Below, piece by piece: positions 18,850 through 27,843 of a stretch of 64,000 nt of DNA. Position 1 is the stretch's first letter. Every line of letters starts with the position of its first letter. The notes beneath the pieces are model-generated. The model worked only from the letters and a program-made list of their open reading frames with translations. It was not told the origin of the DNA and ran no database searches. Source of the stretch: Bog-473 sp963807775. GTDB taxonomy: Bacteria; Actinomycetota; Acidimicrobiia; Acidimicrobiales; RAAP-2. The position numbers and the translations under genes are program-made. The stretch is taken from assembly GCA_963807775.1 (NCBI GenBank), contig CAWECY010000003.1, forward strand, positions 124,001 to 188,000. The letters run 5' to 3'.

Positions 18850-19736
18850 GTGACGAGCGAGACCCTGACCGCCGAGCCGTTCCTCTCGGGCCTGTTCTTC
18901 GGCGAGTGCCCGCGCTGGCACGACGGCCGGCTGTGGTACTCGGACTTCTTCGACCACGCCGTGTTCTCGGTGTCGCCCGACGGCGAGCGCCGGGTCGAGG
19001 TGGACTTCGACGGCGAGCCCGGCGGGCCTGGGCTGGCTCCCCGACGGGCGGCTGCTCTTCAACTCCCGCCTCGACCGCGCCGATCATGCGCGCGAGGAGC
19101 CCGACGGGACGCTCGTCGCGCCACGGCGACCTCAGACCCTGGGCGACCTGGCACGCCAACGACATGGTGGTGGCCGCCAACGGCCAGGCCTACGCCGGCA
19201 ACTTCGGCTTCGACCTCGACGGCCTCTACGACGGCACGCTCGACGCCGAGCGCCATCGCGCCGGCCTCGCTCGTGCGGGTCGACCCCGACGGCACCAGCT
19301 GCGAGGCGGCCGCCGACCTCGCCTTCCCCAACGGCACCGTCATCACCGACGACGGCGCGACGCTGATCATCGCCGAGAGCATCGGCGGCCGCCTCACCGC
19401 GTTCGACCGCGCCGCGGACGGCACGCTGACCAACCGGCGGGAGTGGGCCGCCCTGCCACGGCGTCGCCCCCGACGGCATCTGCCTGTGCGCCGACGGCTC
19501 GGTGTGGGTGGCCAACGCGCTCGGCGCCCGAGTGCGTCCGGGTGGCCGAGGGCGGCGAGGTCCTCGAGCGCGTCGTCACCTCCATGAACTGCTTCGCCTG
19601 CATGCTCGGCGACGAGGACCGCCGGACCCTCTACCTGGTCACCGCGCTCGACAGCGACGCCGCCAAGGCGCGGGCGGCCCGCAACGGCGCCATCGAGAAG
19701 GTGCGGACGACCGTGCCCGGCGCCGGCCTGCCCTGA
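18850..19736 (+). CDS. SMP-30/gluconolactonase-family protein
   Basis: Six-bladed beta-propeller hydrolase family acting on lactones with a divalent metal. GTG 18850 has a perfect AGGAGG seven bases upstream. Family blocks: GLFFGECPRWHDGRLWYSDF (metal-ligand Glu), WLPDGRLL, WHANDMVVAANGQAYAGNFG (the conserved NDxxxxxxGxxY-x-x-x-x-F pattern), LAFPNGTVITDDGATLIIAES (catalytic Asn region), VAPDGICLCADGSVWVANAL (metal Asp) and RTLYLVTALDSDAA. Frameshifts lie near 19025, 19115, 19250, 19460 and 19530. The length after joining is about 290 aa. The substrate is unknown. Confidence 0.85.
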
Positions 19737-19750
19737 GCCGGCGACGCGCG

Positions 19751-20966
19751 TCAGCCCAGCTTGGTCGAGCGCGCCGCGCAGGTTGCGCACGGCCTGGCCG
19801 ATGCGCTGCTCGTTCTCGATGAGGGCGAAGCGCACGTGGCCGTCGCCGCCGGGGCCGAACCCGACGCCGGGCGAGGTGGCGACGTCGGCCTCGCTGACCA
19901 GGTACTTGGAGAACTCCAGCGAGCCCATCTCCCGGTAGGGCTCCGGGATCGGGGCCCAGACGAACATCGTCCCCTTGGGCGGCACCAGGTGCCAGCCGAT
20001 GCGGTTGAGCCCGTCGCAGAGCGCGTCGCGCCGTGACCGGTAGATCTGCGTTGATCTCCTTGGGGTAGTCCGGCGCCTCGTTCATGGCCACGATGGCGGC
20101 GATCTGGATGGGCTGGAACGTCCCGTAGTCGAGGTAGGTCTTGAGCTTGGTCAGCGCCTGGACGATCTCGCGCGTTGCCCACCACGAAGCCGACGCGCCA
20201 GCCGGCCATGGAGAACGACTTGGTCATCGTGTAGATCTCGACCGCCACGTCCTTGGCGCCGGGCACCTGCAGGATGGACGGCGGCTCGTAGCCGTCGAAG
20301 CCGAGGTCGGCGTAGGCGAAGTCGTGCACCAGCACCACCTCGTGCTCGCGGGCGAAGGCGACGAGCCGCTCCATGAAGCGAGAGGTCGACGCAGGCGGTC
20401 GTCGGGTTGTGCGGGAACGAGAGCACGATCACCCGCGGCTTGGGCCACGACTCCTCCCAGGCGTGCATGAGCCCGTCGAAGAAGGCCTCGCCCGGGTCGG
20501 GCGCGTCGTCGGAGGCCGATCGCCGGGGCCCTGCAGCGGGACCTGGCGCACGTCGGCCCCGGCGAACAGCGGGCCCCAGATGTGGATCGGGTACGACGGC
20601 GAGGGCACCAGCGCGGTGTCGCCCGGGCCGACCAGCACCCACATGAGGTGCGAGAAGCCCTCCTTGGCCCCGATGGTCGTCACCACCTCGGTCTCGGGGT
20701 CGAGCTCGACGCCGAACTTGCGCTGGTAGAGGTCGGCGATCGGCGCTGCGCAGCTTGGGGATGCCCCGCGAGGCCGAGTAGCGGTGGTTGCGCGGGTTGT
20801 GGGCGGCCTCGGCCAGCTTGCTCACCGCCACGTCGGGCGAGGGCAGGTCGGGGTTCCCGAAGCCGAGGTCGATGACGTCGCGGCCGGCTCGCCGCGACGA
20901 CGCCTTCAGGTCGTTGATGGTGGCGAAGACGTAGGGCGGCAGCCCGTTGATCCGGCGGAACTCCAT
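19751..20966 (-). CDS. Class I/II aminotransferase, AlaC-like
   Basis: PLP-dependent transaminase resembling glutamate-pyruvate aminotransferase AlaC. It starts MEFRRINGLPPYVFATINDL. Conserved pieces are DVIDLGFGNPDLPSP, NHRYSASRGIPKLR, VVTTIGAKEGFSHLMW, LVPSPSYPIHIW, the PLP-contact block VLSFPHNPTTACVD, VLVHDFAYADLGFDGY, the catalytic lysine in YTMTKSFSMAGWRVGFVVG, and GHVRFALIENEQRIGQAVRN. Frameshifts lie near 19770, 20030, 20170, 20378, 20520 and 20745. Start ATG 20966 is 29 bases after the upstream luciferase-like gene, so it is probably the last gene of that operon. Related DapL-type enzymes are an alternative. Confidence 0.85.
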
Positions 20967-20995
20967 CGGGGGAGTCTACGGCCCGGCCCGCGCCC

Positions 20996-21751
20996 TCACC
21001 GGACGATCGCTCGCACCGACGCGGCGCGCGCCGCGGCCACCAGCTCGTCGACGTCGACCGGCCAGCCGAAGACGGCCCAGCTGGCGCCGGCGTCGTGCGA
21101 GCGCCTGCACGCGTCTCGGCCAGCGGTCGGCGCGGCCGCCGGCGGCGGGCCGGCCCAGGTCACCTCGAGCGCCGTCGGGCCCGCGCCGCCCGCTCGGCCA
21201 CCGAGCGCGGGGTCGGCGTCCCACACGTTGAGGGCGGCGCCGGCGGCCCGGGCCTCTTCGGTGCGCGCCGGCGCGCCCGCCGGCCACCCAGACCGTGAGC
21301 CCCGCGCCGACCAGGTCGCGGGCCAGCGTCGACCAGCTCGGCGCGGCGCTCGGCCGCCGGCGCGAAGGGGATCCCGTAGGCGCGGTTCTCCTCCTCGCTC
21401 AGCCGGTCGCCCGTGCCGAGCCCGGCGATCACCCGGCCCGGGCGCCAGGCGGCTCGAGGGCGGCGAACTGCGCGGCCAGCACCGCGTTGGGCACCAGGCC
21501 GACCCGCGCCACCAGCGTGCCGAGGAACGGGCCGCCGCCCGCGCCGCGTCGGCGGAGCGACCGGGCGCGCCAGCGCGCCGAGGATCGGGAACGGGCGCCA
21601 GCGCCGGGCGCTCGGGCTGGCCCATGGGCCAGATGTGGTCGTAGCAGAAGAGCGCCGTCGACGCCGGCGGCCACCGCCGCCGCCGCGGCGTCGAACGCGT
21701 CGTCGGGCGTGTCGCGGAACGTCGGGGAGCACGACGCCGGTCGCGGATCAC
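20996..21751 (-). CDS. Luciferase-like (LLM class) flavin- or F420-dependent oxidoreductase
   Basis: TIM-barrel oxidoreductase. The N-terminal barrel reads VVLPTFRDTPDDAFDAAAAA, FCYDHIWPMGQPERPALAP, FLGTLVARVGLVPNAVLAAQ, then PGRVIAGLGTGDRLSEEENR, which is the typical LLM core. The C-terminus ends WAVFGWPVDVDELVAAARAA. The GTG start (21751) overlaps the ROK gene's TGA as GTGA. Many indels (for example ~21700, 21660, 21580, 21460, 21320, 21270) break the frame. Whether it uses FMN or F420 cannot be told from the sequence. Confidence 0.75.
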   Translation of the reverse strand: MIRDRRRAPRRSATRPTTRSTPRRRRWPPASTALFCYDHIWPMGQPERPALAPVPDPRRAGAPGRSADAARAAARSSARWWRGSAWCPTRCWPRSSPPSSRLAPGPGDRRARHGRPAERGGEPRLRDPLRAGGRAPRRAGRRWPATWSARGSRSGWPAGAPARTEEARAAGAALNVWDADPALGGRAGGAGPTALEVTWAGPPPAAAPTAGRDACRRSHDAGASWAVFGWPVDVDELVAAARAASVRAIVR

Positions 21752-22734
21752 CACGAGCCCGCCCTGGCGCGCCGCCGAGCGCCGCGCCCACCGCGCCGGC
21801 CCGCTCGCCGAAGGCGGCCGGCACGATCGCCGGCGACGCGGCCGGCGGTCGCCGCCCTCGACCAGCTCGGCGAAGGTGGCCCGGGCGGCGTCGACGAGCA
21901 GGTCGCCCGCCTGCACCACGCCGCCGCCGAGCACGAAGCACTCCGGGTCGAGCACGCAGGCCAGGTTGGCCAGGCCGAAGCCGACCCACCACCCGACCTC
22001 CTCGATGACCTGCCGCGCCGCCGGGTCGCCCGCCGGCGGCGGCGGCCGACACGTCCTCGCCCCGGACGCTCTCGGGGTCGCCGCCGGCCAGCGCTGCACC
22101 ACCTCGTCCAGCCGCCCGGCCAGCGCCGCCTCGCGGGCCAGGACGCCCAGCCCGGCACCCGAGGCGTAGCGCTCCCAGCAGCCGCGGCGGCCGCACGGGC
22201 ACGGCGGGCCCGGCCGGGTCGACCACCATGTGGCCGATCTCGCCGGCGAAGCCCGGCCGAGCCCGACCTGGACGCGCCCGTCGACCACGATGCCGCCCCC
22301 GATGCCGGTGCCCAGGGTGACCATCACGACGTGGTCGGTAGCCCGCGGGCGGCGCCGAGGCGGTGCTCGGCCAGCACGGCGAAGTTGGCGTCGTTCTCGA
22401 TCACGACGCTGCGACCGGGCAGCCGGTCGCCGATCAGCGCGGTCCAGTCGACGCCGTGCGCCTGGGGCAGGTTGGGCGCGAAGCAGAGGCGGCCGTGCCG
22501 GTCGACCATGCCGGGCGCGCCCACGCCGACCGGCCGGCGCCGCCGGCCCGCGCGCCGAGCGCGGCGTCGAGCTCGGCCACCACCTCGGCCACCGCCGTCG
22601 GCCACGTGGCTGCCCGACGATCGCGCGGGTCGCCGGTCGGGGTGGGGACGCGGGCCTCGGCGACGACGTCGTCGGCCGGCGCCGAGGGCGACGCCGAGGA
22701 CCTTGGTCCCGCCGATGTCGATGCCGTAGGTCAC
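21748..22734 (-). CDS. ROK-family sugar kinase (glucokinase-like)
   Basis: ATP-dependent sugar kinase. The N-terminus MTYGIDIGGTKVLGVAL has the phosphate-1 motif. Also seen: VGVGAPGMVDRHGRLCFAPN, VVIENDANFAVLAEHRLG (catalytic Asp region), VMVTLGTGIGGGIVVDGRV, the ROK zinc motif CPCGRRGCWERYASG, and GFGLANLACVLDPECFVLGGG. Frameshifts lie near 22340, 22255, 22550-22690 and 21850. It lies between an SRPBCC gene and the LLM oxidoreductase; glucokinase next to SRPBCC and GT4 genes is, from memory, a common actinobacterial arrangement. Glucose is the likely substrate but not shown. Confidence 0.85.
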
Positions 22735-22764
22735 GTCGGCGGCCGCCGGGCCCCCGTCACGGAG

Positions 22765-23208
22765 TCACGAGGTGGACTCGACCCGCGCCTTCAGCTCTCG
22801 CATGGCCGTCGCCATGATGCGGCTCGTGGCCCGCATCTTGATGAACCCCGGGATGGGCACGCGCAGCTCCGCCTCGAGGTGGTACGTGACGTCGGTGCCG
22901 CCGTCCTCGCCGGGGTCGAAGACGTAGCTGCCGTCCACTTGGTGGTGATGTCGCCCTGGGTCAGCTTCCAGGCCAGGACGTGCGGCGCCTCGGAGTAGTC
23001 GTAGGCCAGGGTATAGCTGGTGCTGCGGCCGAAGGCGGCGGCCCGGAAGGTGACCAGCAGCGGGCCGGCCCTGGTCGTCGCGCTCCTTGACCTCGACCTC
23101 CTTGATGTCGGCCGCCCACTCGGGGTACCGCTCGAGGTCGGCCGCGACGGCGAAGCACCGCTCGGGCGGTGCCGCCACCGACATGTGCTCTGTGGCTTGA
23201 TCGGCCAC
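22765..23208 (-). CDS. SRPBCC (START-like) lipid/polyketide-binding family protein
   Basis: 147-residue helix-grip protein: MADQATEHMSVAAPPERCFA, DLERYPEWAADIKEVEVKE, then after frameshifts near 23070 and 22938, FRAAAFGRSTSYTLAYDYS, YVFDPGEDGGTDVTYHLEAEL and PIPGFIKMRATSRIMATAMREL. This is the coenzyme Q-binding/polyketide cyclase-like subgroup. It is the fifth gene of the minus-strand run, 30 bases before the ROK kinase. The ligand is unknown. Confidence 0.8.
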   Translation of the reverse strand: MADQATEHMSVAAPPERCFAVAADLERYPEWAADIKEVEVKERDDQGRPAAGHLPGRRLRPQHQLYPGLRLLRGAARPGLEADPGRHHHQVDGSYVFDPGEDGGTDVTYHLEAELRVPIPGFIKMRATSRIMATAMRELKARVESTS

Positions 23209-23268
23209 CGGTCGCGTGCTTCCTCTCCTGCTCCGTGTCCGGCCGCCGCGTCGGGTCGCGGCGGTGCG

Positions 23269-24430
23269 TCAGACTGCCACTCCGGCCAGCGCCTCGGCCA
23301 GCCTAGAAGCGAGAACGTCGTTGTCGAAGGATTCCTGCACCCTGGCCCGGGCGGCCCGGCCCATGCGCCGGCGGCGGGTCGGGTCGGCCAGCAGGCTGCG
23401 CAGGGCCTCGGCCACCGCGCCCGGGATCCTCGGGCCGCTCGACCACGAGGCCGGTCACCCCGTCGAGCACCGCCTCGGCCGCCCCGCCGCTGTCCCCGGC
23501 GATCTGGGGCACGCCGGCCGCGGCCGCCTCGAGGAAGACGATGCCGAACCCCTCCTGCTCCAGGCCCAGCCAGCGGTTGCGGCAGGCCATGACGAAGACG
23601 TCGGCCGCGCCGAGGAGCGCCGGCCCGGTCCTCGTCGCTGACCCGGCCGAGCAGGCGGACGCGCGACCGGGCTGCGCGTCGGCCAGGCGCTCGAGGCGGT
23701 CGCAGCTCGCGGCCGCTCCCGGCGATGGCCACCACCAGGTCGGGGTAGGAGGGCGCCAGCCGCCCGGCCGCCTCGATGAGGACGTCCATGCCCTTGCGCG
23801 GGCACCAGGCGGCTCACGCTGACCACGAGCGGGCCGTCGGTCGGGCAGGCCGAGCCGGCGCCCGGGCGGCGCGGCGTTCCGCCGCCGTGCAGCGGGGCGA
23901 TGGCCGGCCGTGTCGACGCCCGGGGGGATCTCGACCACCGGCGCCGTGAGGCCCGGCGCGGCACGGCAGCGCCTCGGCAGCCGGGTAGCCGCCGGCCGAC
24001 ACGATCGATGCTCGCGCCTCGCGAGCACGCGGGCCAGCGCGGCGCGTGCGCCGGGGATCCGGCCGGGCACCGTGACCTCGGCGCCGTGGAGGATGACGCC
24101 GTAGGGCACGCCGAGCTGTGGGCCCGAGCAGGCCGAGCGGGAGCGCAGGGTCGAGCAGGACGAGGTCGACCTCGTGTCTCCGGACGCACGCGCGCACTGC
24201 GCTCGAGCGCGACCGGCGTCGGGAAGAAGAGGATGCGCGCCGGGCACCCGCTCGATGCGGACGCCCCGCTCGGCCTGGGCGGCGTCGAACGCGGCGGCGC
24301 CGGCGTCGGACGACGCGGTGAGCACGACGTAGGAGGCCGGGTCGAGCCGGCGCCACAGCTCCCAGAGGTAGTTCTGGATGCCGCCGACCTTGGGAGGGAA
24401 GTCGTTGGTGACGAGCAGGTGGCGCTTCAC
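23269..24430 (-). CDS. GT4-family glycosyltransferase (PimA/PimB-like)
   Basis: Retaining GT-B glycosyltransferase. GTG 24430 overlaps the previous gene's TGA. The N-terminal domain has RHLLVTNDFPPKVGGIQNYL (the Gly-rich acceptor loop) and YGVILHGAEVTVPGRIPGAR; the C-terminal nucleotide-sugar domain has SRLVP-like pieces, PTWWWP read in frame as DLVVAIAG, and the EX7E motif in EGFGIVFLEAAAAGVPQIAG followed by GGAAEAVLDGVTG. The end is SRLAEALAGVAV. Numerous indels break it (for example ~24220, 24010, 23960, 23880, 23800, 23705, 23630, 23430). It probably mannosylates a phosphatidylinositol-type or other lipid acceptor, by family analogy. Confidence 0.8.
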
Positions 24431-24723
24431 CGAGCGCCCCGCCCGCACGCCGGCGGCGACGGTACAGGCCCGCGGCGGCGCGGCCCGCGGCGCTCAGCCC
24501 GCGCGTGCTGAAGCGCAGCGTCGGCACGAGGCCGGCGCGCTCGAGCATGCGCATGGCGCGTGCCTCGTCGGCGTCGATGACCACGGCGTCGTCGGGCTCG
24601 CGCCCGAGCAGGAAGCTGACGACGCAGTCGTCGCAGGCGTCGGTCTCCTGCAGCGCGCAGCAGTCGCAGTCGATGGTGAGCCCGCCCTCGGGCTCGGCGG
24701 TCGGTGTCCCTGGGATTCGGCAT
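24427..24723 (-). CDS. Small Cys-rich protein of unknown function
   Basis: ATG 24723 (MPNPRDT). After a frameshift near 24700 it reads EGGLTIDCDCCALQETDACD, then DCVVSFLLGREPDD, DAVVIDADEARAMRMLERAG and LVPTLRFSTRGLSAAG. The first third packs five cysteines in the pattern C-x-C-C-x7-C-x2-C, suggesting a zinc or Fe-S site. It is about 95-100 aa. Its TGA overlaps the GTG of the GT4 gene (GTGA), and a thioredoxin-like gene precedes it by 93 bases. No family recognised. Confidence 0.65.
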   Translation of the reverse strand: MPNPRDTDRRARGRAHHRLRLLRAAGDRRLRRLRRQLPARARARRRRGHRRRRGTRHAHARARRPRADAALQHARAERRGPRRRGPVPSPPACGRGAR

Positions 24724-24816
24724 GACGTTGACCCTCTCTGTTCGGGCCGAGCATGACCGAGGGGTGTGACAGCGCACCGGGTCGGGCGCACCGGCATCGC
24801 CCGACGCGCCACGGCG

Positions 24817-25234
24817 CTAGTCACCGCCAGGGCGCGCGCGGCTACGCAGGGTCTGCTCGACACCCCAGGCCACGCTCTCGGTGCAGCACGGCGTCCGCGT
24901 CGGCCAGCACCAGGAACGGCGGGCCCGCCACCCGGTAGTCGAGCGAAGGCCTGGCTGCTCATCACGACCTCGACGCCGACCGGCGCGCCCGCGGCCAGCG
25001 CGGCGACGGCAGCGCGTCCTCGGCTTGGACGCCTGCGCTCGCGTCCTCGGGCCCACCGGGGCTCCTCGTGACGACGGCCAGCCGGGCCGCGCTCGCCGAG
25101 ACCGGCCGTGCAGCTCGGCCAGGCCCTCCCACAGGTCCGGCAGCCGAGGCAGCCCGCCGAGAGGAACAGGAGCAGACACCGGCGCGGCGGCCTCCGCCAC
25201 GTCGACCCGGCAGGGAACACCCGTCGGGCGTCAC
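24817..25234 (-). CDS. Thioredoxin-like protein with CLGC motif
   Basis: GTG 25234 overlaps the zinc-ribbon gene's TGA. Reconstructed sequence: VTPDG, then LLLFLSAGCLGC with RDLWEGLAEL, then VVMSSQAFADYRVAG and PPFLVLADADAVL, then WGVEQTL. The hydrophobic strand followed by a CxxC and the later cis-Pro-like segment AGPPFLVL fit a thioredoxin fold (the cis-Pro loop is in GPPF). At least four frameshifts lie between 24830 and 25210. A membrane anchor or signal is not clear. It is presumably a cytoplasmic disulfide reductase or chaperone for its Cys-rich neighbours (inference). Confidence 0.65.
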
Positions 25235-25575
25235 GCCGACGACGTCGCGCGGGCGCGTGCGCGGGTGGTCCGTCCGTAGGTCGGGATGGGGCGAAGCCGG
25301 CGCAGGATGTCGGCCGGCGGCTCGGTCACGCACCGTCGACGGCGCGCCCTCGAGCTCCTCGTCGGCGATCTCGACGACGCTGCGCCCGTGGCCGCACCAG
25401 CGGCACACCACCTCGTCGACCTGCGCGGCGAGAGCACCTCCTCGTCCTCGACCTCGAGGTCGCCGCCGACCGTGAAGTGGTAGAAGGCCTTGGTCTTCTG
25501 CGAGACGGTGACGTCGAAACGGGTGAGGTTGCCGCAGCCGTCGCAGCGGTATCGAGGCGGGGCCACGCCGTCCAC
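25231..25575 (-). CDS. Small zinc-ribbon-type protein
   Basis: GTG 25575 starts VDGVAPPRYRCDGCGNLTRF. It continues DVTVSQKTKAFYHFTVGGDL, EVEDEEVLS, then after a frameshift near 25430 DEVVCRWCGHGRSVVEIADE. Two CxxC pairs (CDGC and CRWC) about 45 residues apart form a plausible zinc site, and the C-terminal tail RRLRPIPTYGRTTRAR is basic. About 110 aa. It is the first gene of the minus-strand cluster that ends with AlaC at 19751. The function is unknown; nucleic-acid binding is possible. Confidence 0.7.
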   Translation of the reverse strand: MDGVAPPRYRCDGCGNLTRFDVTVSQKTKAFYHFTVGGDLEVEDEEVLSPRRSTRWCAAGAATGAASSRSPTRSSRARRRRCVTEPPADILRRLRPIPTYGRTTRARARATSSA

Positions 25576-25621
25576 GGTAGTCCGCCGCCCGGTGGCGCTT
25601 CGCTCTGCGTGCCTCGGGCGT

Positions 25622-25890
25622 CTAGGCCGAGCCGAGACCTCGCCGAACTGCACACTGTGACCGTGACGCCCGGCCCATGCCGCCGCCGACCGGAGGTGCC
25701 ACGGCACGGGCCTGCTCCTCGGTCTCGAACACGGCGACCGCGAGGCCCGTGGCCGTCGTCGAGGCTGGATCCAGTACGCCCGCGACGAATCCCGGCGCCC
25801 GCCTTGACCGTCGGGAGCACGTGCTCCTCGAGGCCCTTCGTGGCCTCCGCCAGGTCGGTGATGTCGACGTGGACGACGAGCTGCGTGCAT
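25622..25890 (-). CDS. Small protein, antibiotic-monooxygenase-like fold suspected
   Basis: Reconstructed from two frames: QLVVHVDITDLAEATKGLEE, HVLPTVKAGAG, then GFVAGVLDPASTTATGLAVA and VFETEEQARAVAPPVGGG, ending HSVQFGEVSARP or the TAG at 25622. The strand-helix-strand-strand pattern with VFETEEQAR resembles ABM/Dabb dimeric ferredoxin-like proteins. ATG 25890 is preceded by GGAGGAA. About 90 aa with frameshifts near 25880, 25795 and 25680. No assignment beyond the fold guess. Confidence 0.5.
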
Positions 25891-26014
25891 TGACCGTTCC
25901 TCCATTGTTTCGGTTCGCTGTCACCTGCAACGGAGTGCGATCTGGGCGCCGGTGCCGGGTAGTCCACGGGCTTCCGATGCGTCGGTGGCGGCGGCCGATG
26001 TTCGGCTCGGTCGC

Positions 26015-26836
26015 TCAGATGCGGTCGAGCAGCTCGCTCTTCTTGGCGGCGAACTCCTCCTCGGAGATGATGCCGCGCTGGCGGAGGTCGTCGAGCTCGA
26101 TGAGCCGGTCGCGGATCTCGAAGGGGCGGCGTGCGCGCCTGCGGTGTGGCGGCTGCCCGGCTCAGGCGGCCGCGCTGGCGGTGCCGTCGGGTGCCGACGT
26201 CGGTGCCCGGTCTCGTCCGGTGCGGCGTGTACGCCGAACGGCGGCGTGTCGTGCTCGCCCGTCGGTCATCGTGGTCGTCCTGGTCGGTGCCGTCGTGCGA
26301 ACGTCGGGTGCGGCTCGTGCGGCCGCATGTCGGACGGGATCTCCTCGCGTGCACCGCCGCCCACGATCTCGTTGATCTGCGAGTTGATGACGCGCTGAAC
26401 GACAGCCGGCTTGCGCATGTACTCGAGCGTGAGCGAGTCGTCCTCACCCTGCACGTCGATGATGAGGCTGCCCGTGCCGAGCACCCGCTCGATGAGCGAC
26501 TGGCGGATGTTGACCTCGGTGATGCGCTGGAGGCGCAGCTGGACCGTGTCGCGCCCGAGGATGCCCTGGCGCACGAGGATCCGGGTCGAAGTGAGGGCGA
26601 CGTCGTAGGACTCCAGCGGACGAAGCGGCCGAGGAGCCACAGCCCGGGATCAGGGCGATGATGATGATCGGGTAGTTCGTCCAGCCGGGCGGGTTCTGCC
26701 ACAGGATCAACAAGACGATGATGGCCGCCCATACCCCGATGGAACTGAAGAGCGGGCCGAAAAGGAAGATCCAATGCGGCTGCATCTCGGCCAGCAGCTC
26801 CTCGTCCTCGTTGAGGAACTTCCGAGGCAAGGCCAT
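26015..26836 (-). CDS. PH-domain membrane protein with C-terminal SHOCT domain
   Basis: Start ATG 26836, MALPRKFLNEDEELLAEMQP, followed by two membrane helices (IFLFGPLFSSIGVWAAIIVL and NYPIIIIALIPGCGLWLLGRF). A bacterial PH domain (YdbS/DUF304 type) follows: LTSTRILVRQGILGRDTVQL, LQRITEVNIRQSLIERVLG, LIIDVQGEDDSLTLEYM. The C-terminus is a SHOCT motif, RDRLIELDDLRQRGIISEEE then FAAKKSELLDRI. Frameshifts occur near 26630, 26270 and 26120-26160. It may sit in the envelope and respond to membrane state; the role is unknown. It is divergent from the rhodanese gene. Confidence 0.8.
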
Positions 26837-26931
26837 GGCGCCAGCAGTACCGGCGGTCGCGCGGCAGGTCTCGGGCCGTGCTGGCTGCCGCAGTGCCGGC
26901 TGCGGGCCGTAGGCGTGGCGCCGTGCCCTAC

Positions 26932-27224
26932 ATGCCGAGGTCGGAACCCGACGAGGTCAAGGCACGGATCGCCCGCGGGGAGGACGTGTTCCTCCTGGAC
27001 GTCCGCGAGCCGGACGAGGTCGAGGCCTGGGCCTACCCGATCGGCATCAACATCCCTCTCGGCCAGCTCGGCGACCGACTCGACGAGGTGCCGCGGGACG
27101 TGACGATCGTGGTGGCCTGCCACGTCGGGCGGCCGATCGGCCAGCGGCGGCGCAGGCCCTGAGCGACGCCGGCTGGACGGCCGAGAACCTGACCGGCGGC
27201 GCCGTCGCCTGGGCGGCCGAGTGA
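26932..27224 (+). CDS. Rhodanese-domain protein
   Basis: Single-domain rhodanese (sulfur carrier/transferase): MPRSEPDEVKARIARGEDVF, LLDVREPDEVEAWAYPIGIN, IPLGQLGDRLDEVPRDVTIV, then the active-site loop VACHVG with Cys, a frameshift near 27130, and ALSDAGWTAENLTGGAVAWA. The Cys starts a standard six-residue loop ending in Arg-Ser if read across the shift. The start could also be GTG 26923. About 97 aa. The last Gly-Gly-x-x-x-W block is the family end. Confidence 0.85.
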
Positions 27225-27507
27225 TTCCGAGCGCCTAGGCAGAACACCGAGCGTCACCGATGTCCGGCCGGCCAACGAGGGGGGGTCGAGGGCCTGAGGT
27301 CTGCCGTTCCATGAGCCCGACTCCGCCCACCTCGTCCGCGCTCTGTGCCGCCATGGCACGGCCGGCGAGGGTCAAGACGGGATGGGGTGTGGTTCGGTGG
27401 GAACGATCGTGCACCGGCTGTAACTCCGATGCTCGTAATCCGTCCGTGGATACACGATCGAGGGATCCTGCGAGTCGCACCCTCACAGACTGATAGGAGC
27501 ATGAACT

Positions 27508-27825
27508 ATGAGCGCCGAACGTGTTGCGTTGCTCTTCATGGCTATGGACGACGACGACGAGTTGCGTCGTCGGCTGGTGTCGGGGGACTTCACCGTCGAG
27601 GAGGCGGGAGAGTTGACGGAGTCCGAACGAGGACTGTTGTCCGAGGCCGCCACCGAGGAATTGCCCGATGTGACCGGTTACACCGTGGGCGGCCCGAAGG
27701 TGGAGTTCTGGGCTCCGGGCCGCTACGCCACGATCGACTACATCGGGCAGAACCTCTCCGACCCGTCGATCCAAGCCAGTTTCCTCAGCTTCCAAAACAC
27801 CTCGGCCCTCGAAAGCACCGCCTGA
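27508..27825 (+). CDS. Small protein with NHLP/Os1348-like leader region (possible RiPP-type precursor)
   Basis: 105 aa from ATG 27508, preceded by AGGAG. Residues 1-50 read MSAERVALLFMAMDDDDELR, RRLVSGDFTVEEAGELTESE, RGLLSEAATEELPDVTGY. The order 'D-ELR-L, GDF, ELTE-ERGLL, PDVTGY' resembles the leader-like N-termini of the nitrile-hydratase-leader-peptide clan (Os1348 family). The C-terminal ~45 residues (GGPKVEFWAPGRYATIDYIG, then a Ser/Gln/Asn-rich end) lack cysteine. No modifying enzyme is adjacent; the only neighbours are a rhodanese upstream and a convergent cupin. The 283 bases before it hold no gene I can support. The assignment is tentative. Confidence 0.55.
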   Translation: MSAERVALLFMAMDDDDELRRRLVSGDFTVEEAGELTESERGLLSEAATEELPDVTGYTVGGPKVEFWAPGRYATIDYIGQNLSDPSIQASFLSFQNTSALESTA

Positions 27826-27843
27826 GCGGCGCAGACCGACACC

